From contig NZ_CP028918.1 in NCBI RefSeq assembly GCF_003060865.1, forward strand, positions 3,522,001-3,586,000: a DNA stretch of 64,000 nt. The letters are read 5' to 3'. Under the pieces are notes generated by a model. It was not told the origin of the DNA, searched no databases, and saw only the letters and a list, made by a program, of their open reading frames with translations. The DNA is from Gemmobacter aquarius (GTDB taxonomy: Bacteria; Pseudomonadota; Alphaproteobacteria; Rhodobacterales; Rhodobacteraceae). Shown in pieces: positions 26,308-35,497 of the stretch (its first letter is position 1; each line of letters begins with the position of its first letter). The position numbers and the translations under genes were made by a program.

Positions 26308-26645
26308 GACCGAGGGGTCAGGCGGGACAGGAAACGCGACCCGCGTTTCCCCGCCTGCGCGGGACGGTAGCGACCTGCCGGTGTGGCTCGGTCACCACAG
26401 AGGCCGGCGCCAGGCCAGGCGGGCGAGAAGCGCCCGCCATGGGCGGGACGGGCGCTGGCCGGTGGCCTCGGGGCCACCGGCGGATGGCGGGACGGGCACC
26501 GCGTGGCAAGGCGATGGCCTTTGCCATGGGTGTGAGGCGATCTGTGTTTTACGCGGGCGTATCTTCTGAGGAAGTGGGTGGGTGGATCACCCACCCTACG
26601 GTGTCGCGCTGGATTTGTAGGGTGGGTGATTCACCCACCCTTTCT
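26308..26645. repeat. Palindrome-rich spacer between agmatinase and RND genes
   Basis: 338 bases without a gene. It holds at least five perfect hairpins: GGAAACGCG/CGCGTTTCC with a 3-base loop (26330-26350), GGCGGGCG/CGCCCGCC (26418-26438), GCCGGTGGCC/GGCCACCGGC (26458-26481), and two copies of GGGTGGGTG-n3-CACCCACCC (26576-26596 and 26620-26640). The last two are also related by a 12-bp inverted pair CACCCACCCTAC/GTAGGGTGGGTG. The convergent genes on both sides end here, so the hairpins may stop transcription from both. The GGGTGGGTG copies resemble a repeated extragenic palindrome. Confidence 0.75.
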
Positions 26646-29600
26646 TCATTCGGCTACGTGCAGCGTCGGGCGTTTGCCGGACAGGGCGTCGACGCGGGTG
26701 GAAAGGTCGTCGATCCGTTCGGCGAGGACCGATGCGGCGGGTTCGTCGGGCTCGCTTTCCTTGGGGCCGAGGATGCGGCTGAACAGGCGGCCGACGAGGC
26801 GCGACAGGTCGTCCATGATCAGGAAGAAGGCAGGCACCACGATCAGCGACAGCACGGTCGAGACGATGATGCCGCCGATCACGGCCGTTGCCATGGGCGC
26901 GCGGAACGAGCCGCCCTCGCCCACGCCGAGAGCGGAGGGGAGCATGCCTGCCGACATGGCGATCGAGGTCATCACGATGGGGCGGGCGCGTTTGTGGCCG
27001 GCCTCGATCACCGACTGGAAGCGGTCCATGCCTTGGGCGCGCATTTCGATGGCGAAATCGATCAGCAGGATCGCGTTCTTGGTGACGATGCCCATGAGCA
27101 TCAGGATACCGATCAGGACAGGCATCGACAGGGCCGATCCGGTGAGGATAAGCGCCGCGGCCACGCCACCGATGGCGAGGGGGAGCGAGAAGAGGATGGT
27201 GAAAGGCTGGATGACCGAGCGGAAAAGCAGGATCAGCACGGTAAGCACCAGCATCAGGCCCATGATCATGGCATTGCCGAAGCTGGACATCAGTTCGCCC
27301 TGAACCTCGGCATCGCCGGATTCCTCGATCCGGGCGGTGGGGGGCATTTCGACGCTTGCGGCGAGTTCCTTGAAGCGGTCGCTCGCGGTTCCCAGCGCCA
27401 CACCCACGGGAAGGTTCGCGCCGATGGTGGCGCGGCGTTCGCGGTTGAGCCGGTCGACCATCGAGGGGCCTTCGGCGATGACGATGTCGGCCACGGTGGA
27501 CAGCGGGACCGACCCTGTGGCCGTGGGCACGCGCAGGGCGGCGATGCGGGCGAGGTCTTCGCGGCTGGCATCGTTCAGGCGTACGCGGACCGGGATCAGG
27601 CGGTTGTCGATGGAGAGTTTCGCCAAGGCCTGATCGATGTCACCGATGGTAGCGACGCGCACGGTCTGGGCGATGGTCTGCGTGGTGACGCCAAGGCGGG
27701 CGGCTTCGGTGGCGCGGGGCGTGATCTGCACCTCTGGGCGGGGCAGCGCGCCTTCGGAGGCGACGTTGGCGAGGAGCGGGTCGCCCGAAAGCGCGGCTTC
27801 GAGACGGGCAACGGCGAGGTTCAGGTCGGCTTCGGTTTCCGCAAGGATCGAGAAGGAGAGGTCACGTTCGCCGCGGTCGTTCAGCTTGAAGGCGCGGATA
27901 TCGGGGATGGCGTGGAGTTTTTCGAAAATCTGCGCCTCGATCACGTTTTGGGGGGTTTCGCGGCCATGGTTTGTGGCATCGGGGACGATTGCGCCGAGAA
28001 GCGGGATCTTGTTGGCGACCTGCGACAGTTTCAGTACCAGCGAGTGGTCGAGCCGGTCGAGCAGCACGGTGACCGAGGCGCGGCGGATGTCGCGGTCTCC
28101 GGTCGGAGAGGAGCCGCCGACGACCATGACCTTGTTCACGCCCGGGATCGAGCGGATGGCGCTGGCCATCGCTTCGGTGGTGCGGTCGGTTTCGGCAAGG
28201 GTGGCACCGGGGGGGAGTTCGACGGAAATCGGGATACGGCTGACATCTTCGGGCGGAAGGAAGCTGCCCGGAACCTTGAGCATGAAGTGGATCGACACGG
28301 CCAGCACGACGAAAGCGCCGAGCAGGGTAAGGTAGCGGGCGGGGATCTTCCACAGGTGGCCCGAGGTGGTGGTGCTGACGACCCGCAGGTAGCCGCGCAT
28401 CACGGGGCCGTCGATGCCGCCGTCGTCATGCGCGTCCTTGGTCCGCATCAGATAGGCGGCCATCATCGGGGTGATGAGGCGGGCGACCAAGAGCGAGAAC
28501 AGGACGGCGATTGCGACTGTCAGGCCGAATTGGCGGAAGTATTGGCCGGGGATGCCGGGCATGAAGGACACGGGGACGAAGACGGCCACGATGGTGAAGG
28601 TGGTCGCAATGACGGCGAGGCCGATTTCGTCGGCGGCGTCGATGGCGGCGCGGTATGGGGTTTTGCCCATACGGATGTGGCGGGATATGTTTTCCACCTC
28701 GACGATCGCGTCATCGACGAGGATGCCTGTCGCCAGCGTGATCGCAAGGAAGCTGACGAGGTTCAGCGAGAAATCCAGCAAATCCATGATGTAAAAGGTG
28801 GGGATCGCCGAAAGCGGCAGGGCGACCGCCGAGATCAGCGTGGCGCGCCAGTTTTTCAGGAAGGCGAGCACGACGAGAACGGCGAGAAGCGCGCCTTCGA
28901 GCAGGGTGTGAAGGGCGGCTTCGTAGTTGCCGTAAGTGTAGAACACGGTTTCATCGACAAGCGTGACGGTGACGCCGGGGTTTTCGGCGCGCAATTCATC
29001 GAGCTTCGCGTTGACGGTTTCGGCGACCGACACTTCGGAGGCACCCTTGGCGCGGAAGACGGCGAAGGTCACGACCTGTTCGCCGTTCACCTTGGCAAAG
29101 GAACGCAGTTCTTCGTAGGTGTCGATGATCTGGCCAAGGTCGGACAGGCGGACGTGGCGGCCCGAGGGCAGCGCGATGGTGGTCTGGGTAAGGTTTTCGA
29201 CGGTCGAAGCGTCGCCCAGCGTGCGGATGGCCTGTTCGCCCGACCCGAGTTCGGACCGCCCTGCCCCGAGGTTGGTGTTGGTGGCGCGCAGTTGCGCGTT
29301 CACGGCGGCGGCGGTGATGCCGTGGCTGTCGAGCTTGACCGGATCGAGCAGCACGCGGATTTCACGGTCGGCCCCGCCGTAGCGGTCGACGCGGCCGATG
29401 CCGGGGCGGCCCTGAAGCGCGCGGATGATGGTATCATCGACGAACCACGACACTTCCTCCATCGTCATGTTCGGGGCCGAGACGGCGAAAGTCATGATCG
29501 CCTGACCTTCGACATCGACGCGGTTGACGATGGGGGCGTCGATGTCGCCCGGCAGGTCGCCACGGACGCGGTCGATTGCGTCTTTGGTGTCTTGCACGGC

Positions 29601-29909
29601 CTTGTCGGTGGGGACTTCCATGCGGAATTCGACGGCGGTGGTCGAGACGCCGTCTGTTACGGTCGAGGTGATGTTCTTGACGCCGGTGATGCCTGCGACC
29701 GCGTCTTCGATCTTTTTGGTGACCTGGGTTTCCATTTCCGCCGGAGCCGCGCCGGATTGCGCGACGGTGATGGCGACGACGGGAACGTCGATGTTGGGAA
29801 AACGGGTGATCGGCAGGGTGTTGAAGCTTTGCCAGCCCAGAACCAGCATCATGAAAAAGAACAGAAGCGGGGCGACGGGGTTGCGGATCGACCATGCAGA
29901 GAAGTTCAT
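26646..29909 (-). CDS. RND family efflux transporter permease (AcrB/MexF-like, HAE1 type)
   Basis: Inner-membrane proton-driven pump that exports drugs, dyes or metabolites through a tripartite complex. 1087 residues. The usual N-terminus with a membrane helix then WQSFNTLPITRFPNIDVPVV is present; paired porter and docking domains follow, with the second large loop after residue 540. Conserved DDAIVEVENI in helix 4 supplies the proton-relay acidic residues, with VSFMPGIPGQYF nearby. Many RND pumps of this CusA/AcrB-like look are named by closest match; metal or multidrug substrate is not decided. It is the last gene of the tetR-adaptor-RND operon. No outer-membrane channel gene (TolC-like) accompanies it. 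Confidence 0.93.
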   Translation of the reverse strand: MNFSAWSIRNPVAPLLFFFMMLVLGWQSFNTLPITRFPNIDVPVVAITVAQSGAAPAEMETQVTKKIEDAVAGITGVKNITSTVTDGVSTTAVEFRMEVPTDKAVQDTKDAIDRVRGDLPGDIDAPIVNRVDVEGQAIMTFAVSAPNMTMEEVSWFVDDTIIRALQGRPGIGRVDRYGGADREIRVLLDPVKLDSHGITAAAVNAQLRATNTNLGAGRSELGSGEQAIRTLGDASTVENLTQTTIALPSGRHVRLSDLGQIIDTYEELRSFAKVNGEQVVTFAVFRAKGASEVSVAETVNAKLDELRAENPGVTVTLVDETVFYTYGNYEAALHTLLEGALLAVLVVLAFLKNWRATLISAVALPLSAIPTFYIMDLLDFSLNLVSFLAITLATGILVDDAIVEVENISRHIRMGKTPYRAAIDAADEIGLAVIATTFTIVAVFVPVSFMPGIPGQYFRQFGLTVAIAVLFSLLVARLITPMMAAYLMRTKDAHDDGGIDGPVMRGYLRVVSTTTSGHLWKIPARYLTLLGAFVVLAVSIHFMLKVPGSFLPPEDVSRIPISVELPPGATLAETDRTTEAMASAIRSIPGVNKVMVVGGSSPTGDRDIRRASVTVLLDRLDHSLVLKLSQVANKIPLLGAIVPDATNHGRETPQNVIEAQIFEKLHAIPDIRAFKLNDRGERDLSFSILAETEADLNLAVARLEAALSGDPLLANVASEGALPRPEVQITPRATEAARLGVTTQTIAQTVRVATIGDIDQALAKLSIDNRLIPVRVRLNDASREDLARIAALRVPTATGSVPLSTVADIVIAEGPSMVDRLNRERRATIGANLPVGVALGTASDRFKELAASVEMPPTARIEESGDAEVQGELMSSFGNAMIMGLMLVLTVLILLFRSVIQPFTILFSLPLAIGGVAAALILTGSALSMPVLIGILMLMGIVTKNAILLIDFAIEMRAQGMDRFQSVIEAGHKRARPIVMTSIAMSAGMLPSALGVGEGGSFRAPMATAVIGGIIVSTVLSLIVVPAFFLIMDDLSRLVGRLFSRILGPKESEPDEPAASVLAERIDDLSTRVDALSGKRPTLHVAE

Positions 29910-29921
29910 CGCGGCGCCCCC

Positions 29922-31088
29922 TTAGTTTGCGTCTGACGGGACAGGGTTGATCTTGTCGCCGTCGCGGACGAAGGCGCCTGCCTTGGTCACGATGGTGGCG
30001 CCGGGTTCGAGGCCCGAGACGATTTCGATCCAGCCCTTGTCGCGGATGCCGGTTTGGACCGGGACGCGGGCCACGGTGCCGTCCTTTACCACCATGACTG
30101 ACGCCCCTTCGGCCGAGGAACCGACGGCGGTAACGGGAACGGCGGCACCTTCGCGTTCGATCACCAGCACTTCGGCGTCGAGGAACATGCCTTCGCGGAT
30201 AAGGTCGGGTTGGTCGATGCTGATGCGGGCGCGGCCAAGGCGGGTGACGGGGTCGATGGTGGGTTCGACAAGGCGGATGGTGCCGGTCAGCGGTTTGGTG
30301 GTGCCCACGGCGACCATCGTAACCTTTTGGCCTGAGGCGAGGCGGGTGAGATCGACCTCGGACACATCGGCGTTGAGTTCGAGCGCGCCGTCTCGGATGA
30401 GGGTGAACATCGGCTGGCCCGCGCCCGAGGCGATTGCCCCGACGACGGCGTTACGCTGGGTGATGGTGCCCGCGACAGGGGATTTCACATCGGTCCGTTC
30501 GAGCGAGAGGTCGAGGTTGGCAAGCTGGGCCTGCACCAGTTCGACCTGCGCGCGGGCGGCTTCGAGCGATTGGGTCGCCACGGTGACGCGGGCGGTGGCG
30601 GCGATGGCGTTGGAGGCGGCCTGATCGGCGGCGGCCTTGCTGGCGGCACCCTGTTTGACGAGGGCGGCGGTGCGTTCGTTGACGCGCTGGGCTTCATCGG
30701 CGCTGGCGCGGACTTCGAGCATCTGCGCTTCGGCCTGCGCGATGGTGGCGCGGGCCGAGGCGAGCGAGGCGTTGAACTGGCTGCGCTGAAGTTCGAGCGT
30801 GCTTTTCGACAGGGTGGCGAGGGTCTGGCCTGTGGTGACGGTATCGCCCACATCGGCAAGAAGGGATTCGATTGGCTGACCCTCGATCAGCGGGGCGATG
30901 CGGACTTCCTCGACCGCGCCGACGAGGCCCGAGACGATGACGCGGTCGCGCAGGGTGCGGGGGGCGACGGTGGAAACCGAGATCGCCGGAAGCGCGGCGA
31001 GCGCAGCGGGCGTGGCTTCGGGTTCGCTGGCGGCATGGACCGGAGCGGCGAGCGCGGCAAGTAGCGGCAAAATCTTAAAGCTACGCAT
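29922..31088 (-). CDS. Efflux RND transporter periplasmic adaptor subunit
   Basis: Membrane-fusion protein that joins the RND pump to an outer-membrane channel. A signal peptide covers residues 1-19 (LPLLAALAAPVHA). The barrel-sandwich (lipoyl) halves are SGLVGAVEEVRIAPLIEG and ERTDVKSPVAGTITQRNAVVG; between them lies a long coiled-coil hairpin rich in Ala and Gln (SQFNASLASARATIAQAEAQ and further). The beta-barrel and membrane-proximal domains follow. 388 residues. It overlaps the end of the TetR gene by eight bases and lies 12 bases before the pump gene, so the three are one operon. Confidence 0.93.
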   Translation of the reverse strand: MRSFKILPLLAALAAPVHAASEPEATPAALAALPAISVSTVAPRTLRDRVIVSGLVGAVEEVRIAPLIEGQPIESLLADVGDTVTTGQTLATLSKSTLELQRSQFNASLASARATIAQAEAQMLEVRASADEAQRVNERTAALVKQGAASKAAADQAASNAIAATARVTVATQSLEAARAQVELVQAQLANLDLSLERTDVKSPVAGTITQRNAVVGAIASGAGQPMFTLIRDGALELNADVSEVDLTRLASGQKVTMVAVGTTKPLTGTIRLVEPTIDPVTRLGRARISIDQPDLIREGMFLDAEVLVIEREGAAVPVTAVGSSAEGASVMVVKDGTVARVPVQTGIRDKGWIEIVSGLEPGATIVTKAGAFVRDGDKINPVPSDAN

Positions 31089-31719
31089 AGGTTCGGCCTT
31101 TCAGGTCATCGGCTGCAACGTCATCGATGGTTCGGTCTATTGTACGAAGAAGAAGGTCTGTCAGACGTGTCTGGGTCACGGAATTCTCGGCCGGATGCAT
31201 CGAGGCGGATTTTACCAGCATGATGATCAGCATGGCTTGGGGGTAATAGCGGTCACGCGCGGCTTCGGGGTCGATGCCTTTGACCTTGGCAAAGATCGCG
31301 GTCAGGTAGCCGACGATTTCATGTTCCATATGGGTGGTAACGGCGCTGATTTCGGCTTTTCGCAGGGCGGCTGCGGTGATTTCGGCCCAAAGCTGGCCTT
31401 CGCCGATGCAGGACGCTTCGCTGACGCGAAAGCGGACGGTGGCGCGCAGTCCTGAAAGCGGGTCGTCCGAGGCGAGGATGGCGCGGAACGATTGCTCCAT
31501 CTCGGCCAGATCGCGCAGGATCAGGGCGGCGACGATAGCGGCTTTCGACGGGAAGTAGCGGTAGAAGTTGCCCACGCTCATCCCGCAAGAGCGGGCGAGG
31601 TCTTGCATGGACGCCCCGTCAAACCCCTTTTCCGAAAAGGCGCGACGCACACCGTCGAGGATTTCGACGCTGCGGTGATCGGGTTGGACAGGCGGTTCGG
31701 AGATGTTGGCCTGGGCCAT
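31081..31719 (-). CDS. TetR family regulator of the RND efflux operon
   Basis: Regulator with an N-terminal HTH (LDGVRRAFSEKGFDGASMQD, then SCGMSVGNFYRYFPSKAAIV) and a C-terminal ligand domain. I start it at the ATG 31719 (MAQANISEPP). An ATG at 31752 is in frame, but it falls inside a perfect 16-bp palindrome that is best read as the operator, and no ribosome binding site precedes it. The gene overlaps the adaptor gene by eight bases and is the first gene of the operon, so it probably represses its own transcription and that of the pump until an exported compound binds. Confidence 0.9.
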   Translation of the reverse strand: MAQANISEPPVQPDHRSVEILDGVRRAFSEKGFDGASMQDLARSCGMSVGNFYRYFPSKAAIVAALILRDLAEMEQSFRAILASDDPLSGLRATVRFRVSEASCIGEGQLWAEITAAALRKAEISAVTTHMEHEIVGYLTAIFAKVKGIDPEAARDRYYPQAMLIIMLVKSASMHPAENSVTQTRLTDLLLRTIDRTIDDVAADDLKGRTYA

Positions 31720-31734
31720 TCGGGTTCCCGTCGA

Positions 31735-31750
31735 GAATGAACGTTCATTC
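31735..31750. promoter_or_regulatory. Perfect palindromic operator upstream of tetR-adaptor-RND
   Basis: GAATGAACGTTCATTC is a 16-bp perfect palindrome, 15 bases upstream of the chosen TetR start. Its symmetry and place make it the likely operator for the autoregulated efflux operon. Confidence 0.75.
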
Positions 31751-33271
<1,521 letters not shown>

Positions 33272-33292
33272 ACCGAGCCGGAGCCTTGATTT

Positions 33293-33317
33293 CCCGACGC
33301 CCGATCCGGGCGTCGGG
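33293..33317. terminator. Long hairpin after the collagen-like gene
   Basis: 11-bp perfect stem CCCGACGCCCG / CGGGCGTCGGG with a 3-base loop, 22 bases past the stop codon. There is no U tract, so it may be an RNA-stabilising structure or a weak terminator. Confidence 0.5.
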
Positions 33318-33357
33318 GGGTCGGAAAGTGCTGGTGCCGCTGTGTCTGAACGTATCG

Positions 33358-33386
33358 GGGCCGCGCATCAGCGCGGCCCTGTTTTG
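33358..33386 (+). terminator. Rho-independent terminator between the collagen-like and GT4 genes
   Basis: 9-bp perfect stem GGGCCGCGC / GCGCGGCCC (33358-33366 and 33371-33379), followed by TGTTTTGTG. It ends about 24 bases before the GTG start of the glycosyltransferase gene, so read-through would be needed for co-transcription, or the next gene has its own promoter. Confidence 0.7.
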
Positions 33387-33408
33387 TGTTGAACCCGGAG
33401 AACCTCTC

Positions 33409-34680
33409 GTGTCGAGCAAGCCCGTCATCGTTTTTGTGTCGTCGGTGTATCCGAGCCAGCATTCCCCGCTGTGCGAAGAATTGAACCGCAGCGGTCTGGC
33501 GGAAGCCTGGTTCATGACCCACCCGAGCCATGCGGCGAAATACGGACCCACGGCGACAAATGTGATCCCGTTTCAGCCCGACGGCGATATCATGGGCGAG
33601 CCGCCGTATTTCTACCTTGGCAAGCAGGATCGTTCGGCGCGGATCTCGCGCGGGGTGCTGACGGCTTTGCAGGCCTTCGAGGCCGAGAAGAAAAAGAAGA
33701 TCGACGTGGTGGTCTGCCACTATTTCTGGGGGTCGCCGCAGTTCCTGTATGACGAGATCGACGCGGCGATCGTGAGTTACGTGGAGTATCCGAGCTTTCG
33801 CATGCATGGCTGGGATCCGAAATATCCGCCGACCGAGGGCCAGAGGCTTGCGGATGTGCAAAACGAGATGCTGACCTTTCATCAGGTGGTGCGAAGCGAT
33901 CTGACGATCGTGCCGACCGAATTCGCCAAAAGCCTGCTGCCGGTGGAGTTGCAGTCCCGGGCGCGGGCGCAGTTCGAGGCGATGGAGTTCGGCGACCTGA
34001 CGCCGCATCCGCGGACGGAAAAGCGGTTCACCCTGGCCTTTTCGGCGCGCGATCTTTCAAGCTGCAAGGGGTTGGAGCTTTACGCGCGGGTGGTGGACCG
34101 TCTGGTCAAGCGACGGATAAAGATGCGGTTTCTGGCAATTGGCTCGGAAAAGACGGCGACCTATAGTTTCGAGCCGCAATGGCTGGAGACGACCTATGGC
34201 AACAAGGACATCTCGTTTCTCGAGCATCTGATGGTGCATCATTCCGGGGCGCGGGCGATCGAGGCGCCGGGGCGGATGCCCTATGACGAATTTTCCAAGC
34301 TGCTCTCGCAGGTGGATTTGTTCCTGTATCCGTTGAAGAACGGGGTGGGCAATTGGGGGATCGTCGAGATCATGGCGCGGGGCGGGTGTGTCATCGCGAC
34401 CGACAACGCCTTTCTGCCCGAGATCATCAAGGACGGGGTGAACGGGGTGCTTTTGCCCGACGATGCCGACGATCTGTGGGTGGAAAAGGTCATCGAGCTG
34501 AGGAACGACCCCGAACAACGGGCGCGGCTTTCGGCTGCCGCGCGGGAAACGGGGCTGTCGTATCGGGCAGAGCTGCTTGCGCCGAAGTTCATGCAGCTGT
34601 TCTACGAGGCCATGGCGATCCGCGACAGGCGCATGGGCAGGGCTGCCGCTGTCGTGCCGATGCGGGCGGCGGTCAGCTGA
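33409..34680 (+). CDS. GT4-type glycosyltransferase
   Basis: Retaining glycosyltransferase with two Rossmann-like domains. The N-terminal half starts VIVFVSSVYPSQHSPL; the C-terminal half carries ALIGSE-like FLAIGSEKTATYSFE, and the nucleotide-sugar region LFLYPLKNGVGNWGIVEIMA followed by RGGCVIATDNAFLPEIIKDG, where GT4 proteins have the E-x7-E motif. I start at the GTG 33409 because GGAG lies 8 bases upstream and the fold begins right after it; the frame upstream is interrupted by the terminator hairpins. 423 residues. It lies directly after the collagen-like gene and could glycosylate its Thr residues; cell-wall or exopolysaccharide roles are equally open. Confidence 0.85.
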   Translation: MSSKPVIVFVSSVYPSQHSPLCEELNRSGLAEAWFMTHPSHAAKYGPTATNVIPFQPDGDIMGEPPYFYLGKQDRSARISRGVLTALQAFEAEKKKKIDVVVCHYFWGSPQFLYDEIDAAIVSYVEYPSFRMHGWDPKYPPTEGQRLADVQNEMLTFHQVVRSDLTIVPTEFAKSLLPVELQSRARAQFEAMEFGDLTPHPRTEKRFTLAFSARDLSSCKGLELYARVVDRLVKRRIKMRFLAIGSEKTATYSFEPQWLETTYGNKDISFLEHLMVHHSGARAIEAPGRMPYDEFSKLLSQVDLFLYPLKNGVGNWGIVEIMARGGCVIATDNAFLPEIIKDGVNGVLLPDDADDLWVEKVIELRNDPEQRARLSAAARETGLSYRAELLAPKFMQLFYEAMAIRDRRMGRAAAVVPMRAAVS

Positions 34681-35299
34681 TCTTGGCCAGCACGCCGCCT
34701 GCGAAGACGCCGACCCAGCGGTCGGGGCGGCGCGGGTCTTGCAGGCGCAGGAAGGTGTAGCCGGTGTCGCGCCAGTGTTTGATGCGGCCGGTCATGTTGT
34801 CGAGGACGAGGTCTTGGGTGCCGGTTCGCAGGATCAGCACGGCGTGCGACCGGCGCTGACGGTCGAGCACGGTGGCGATGAGCAGTTGGTCGGGCGAGAA
34901 GCCTGCCTGTATCAGCATCATCTTCTTCAACATCGCGTAGTCTTCGCAGTCGCCGCCACGGGCGGTGGGAAGGCTCCAGCGTTCGGCGATGGACCATTGC
35001 GCCTGATCCGACACGGGGCGGACCTTGCGGTTTGCGACGGTGTTGATCTTTTGCGCGACGGCCATGGCGGCAAGGTCGATCGGTCGGGTCTTGCCGGTGC
35101 GGGCGCAGGCCCAGTCATACCGGGTGCAGAGGCCCGATGCGCCCGCAGGGGCAGAGACCGAGGTTTTGGTCGGCAGCATGTCACGCAGGGTCTTCTTCGC
35201 GTCGATGGCATTGGCGGGGTGGGCAAAGGACGCGAAGATGGCAAGCGACAGCACGCTGCCCGCAACCACCTTTGGCACAAAATCTTTCATCCGGCGCAT
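34673..35299 (-). CDS. Transglutaminase-like cysteine proteinase (BTLCP, LapG-like)
   Basis: Periplasmic cysteine peptidase of the bacterial transglutaminase-like family, whose best known member LapG cuts the LapA adhesin from the cell surface. A signal peptide ends near residue 31 (FASFAHPANA). The catalytic cysteine is in RGGDCEDYAMLK, the histidine in RSHAVLILR and the aspartate in LVLDNM. 208 residues. The ATG at 35299 has a GGGGG-containing site at normal spacing; an ATG three codons later is also possible. The 3' end overlaps the 3' end of the glycosyltransferase gene. No LapD-like gene or large adhesin is in the window, so the target is unknown. Confidence 0.88.
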   Translation of the reverse strand: MRRMKDFVPKVVAGSVLSLAIFASFAHPANAIDAKKTLRDMLPTKTSVSAPAGASGLCTRYDWACARTGKTRPIDLAAMAVAQKINTVANRKVRPVSDQAQWSIAERWSLPTARGGDCEDYAMLKKMMLIQAGFSPDQLLIATVLDRQRRSHAVLILRTGTQDLVLDNMTGRIKHWRDTGYTFLRLQDPRRPDRWVGVFAGGVLAKIS

Positions 35300-35497
35300 G
35301 GCATTCCCCCTTGGGCGTGACCTGTGACGGGTTGAACTTGATTAACAAGCGCGACGATCCTTCGACCGAAGCAAGGCAATTTGTGGTTGAGCGGAAGTGC
35401 ACCGATCTGTTGCGGGATTGGAAACTGCATGGGTTTTCAGCCGGTTAGAACCGGAAGGGCGCAGCAAAGCGGGCGGGAATGGGGCGAAAGGGCAGGA

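Noticed and set aside
26250..29936. A very long plus-strand open frame (about 1228 codons) opposite the RND pump gene
   Set aside because: It is antisense to a clear RND permease, reads as a His/Asp/Gly-rich low-complexity protein without any family motif, and is caused by the codon bias of the real gene.
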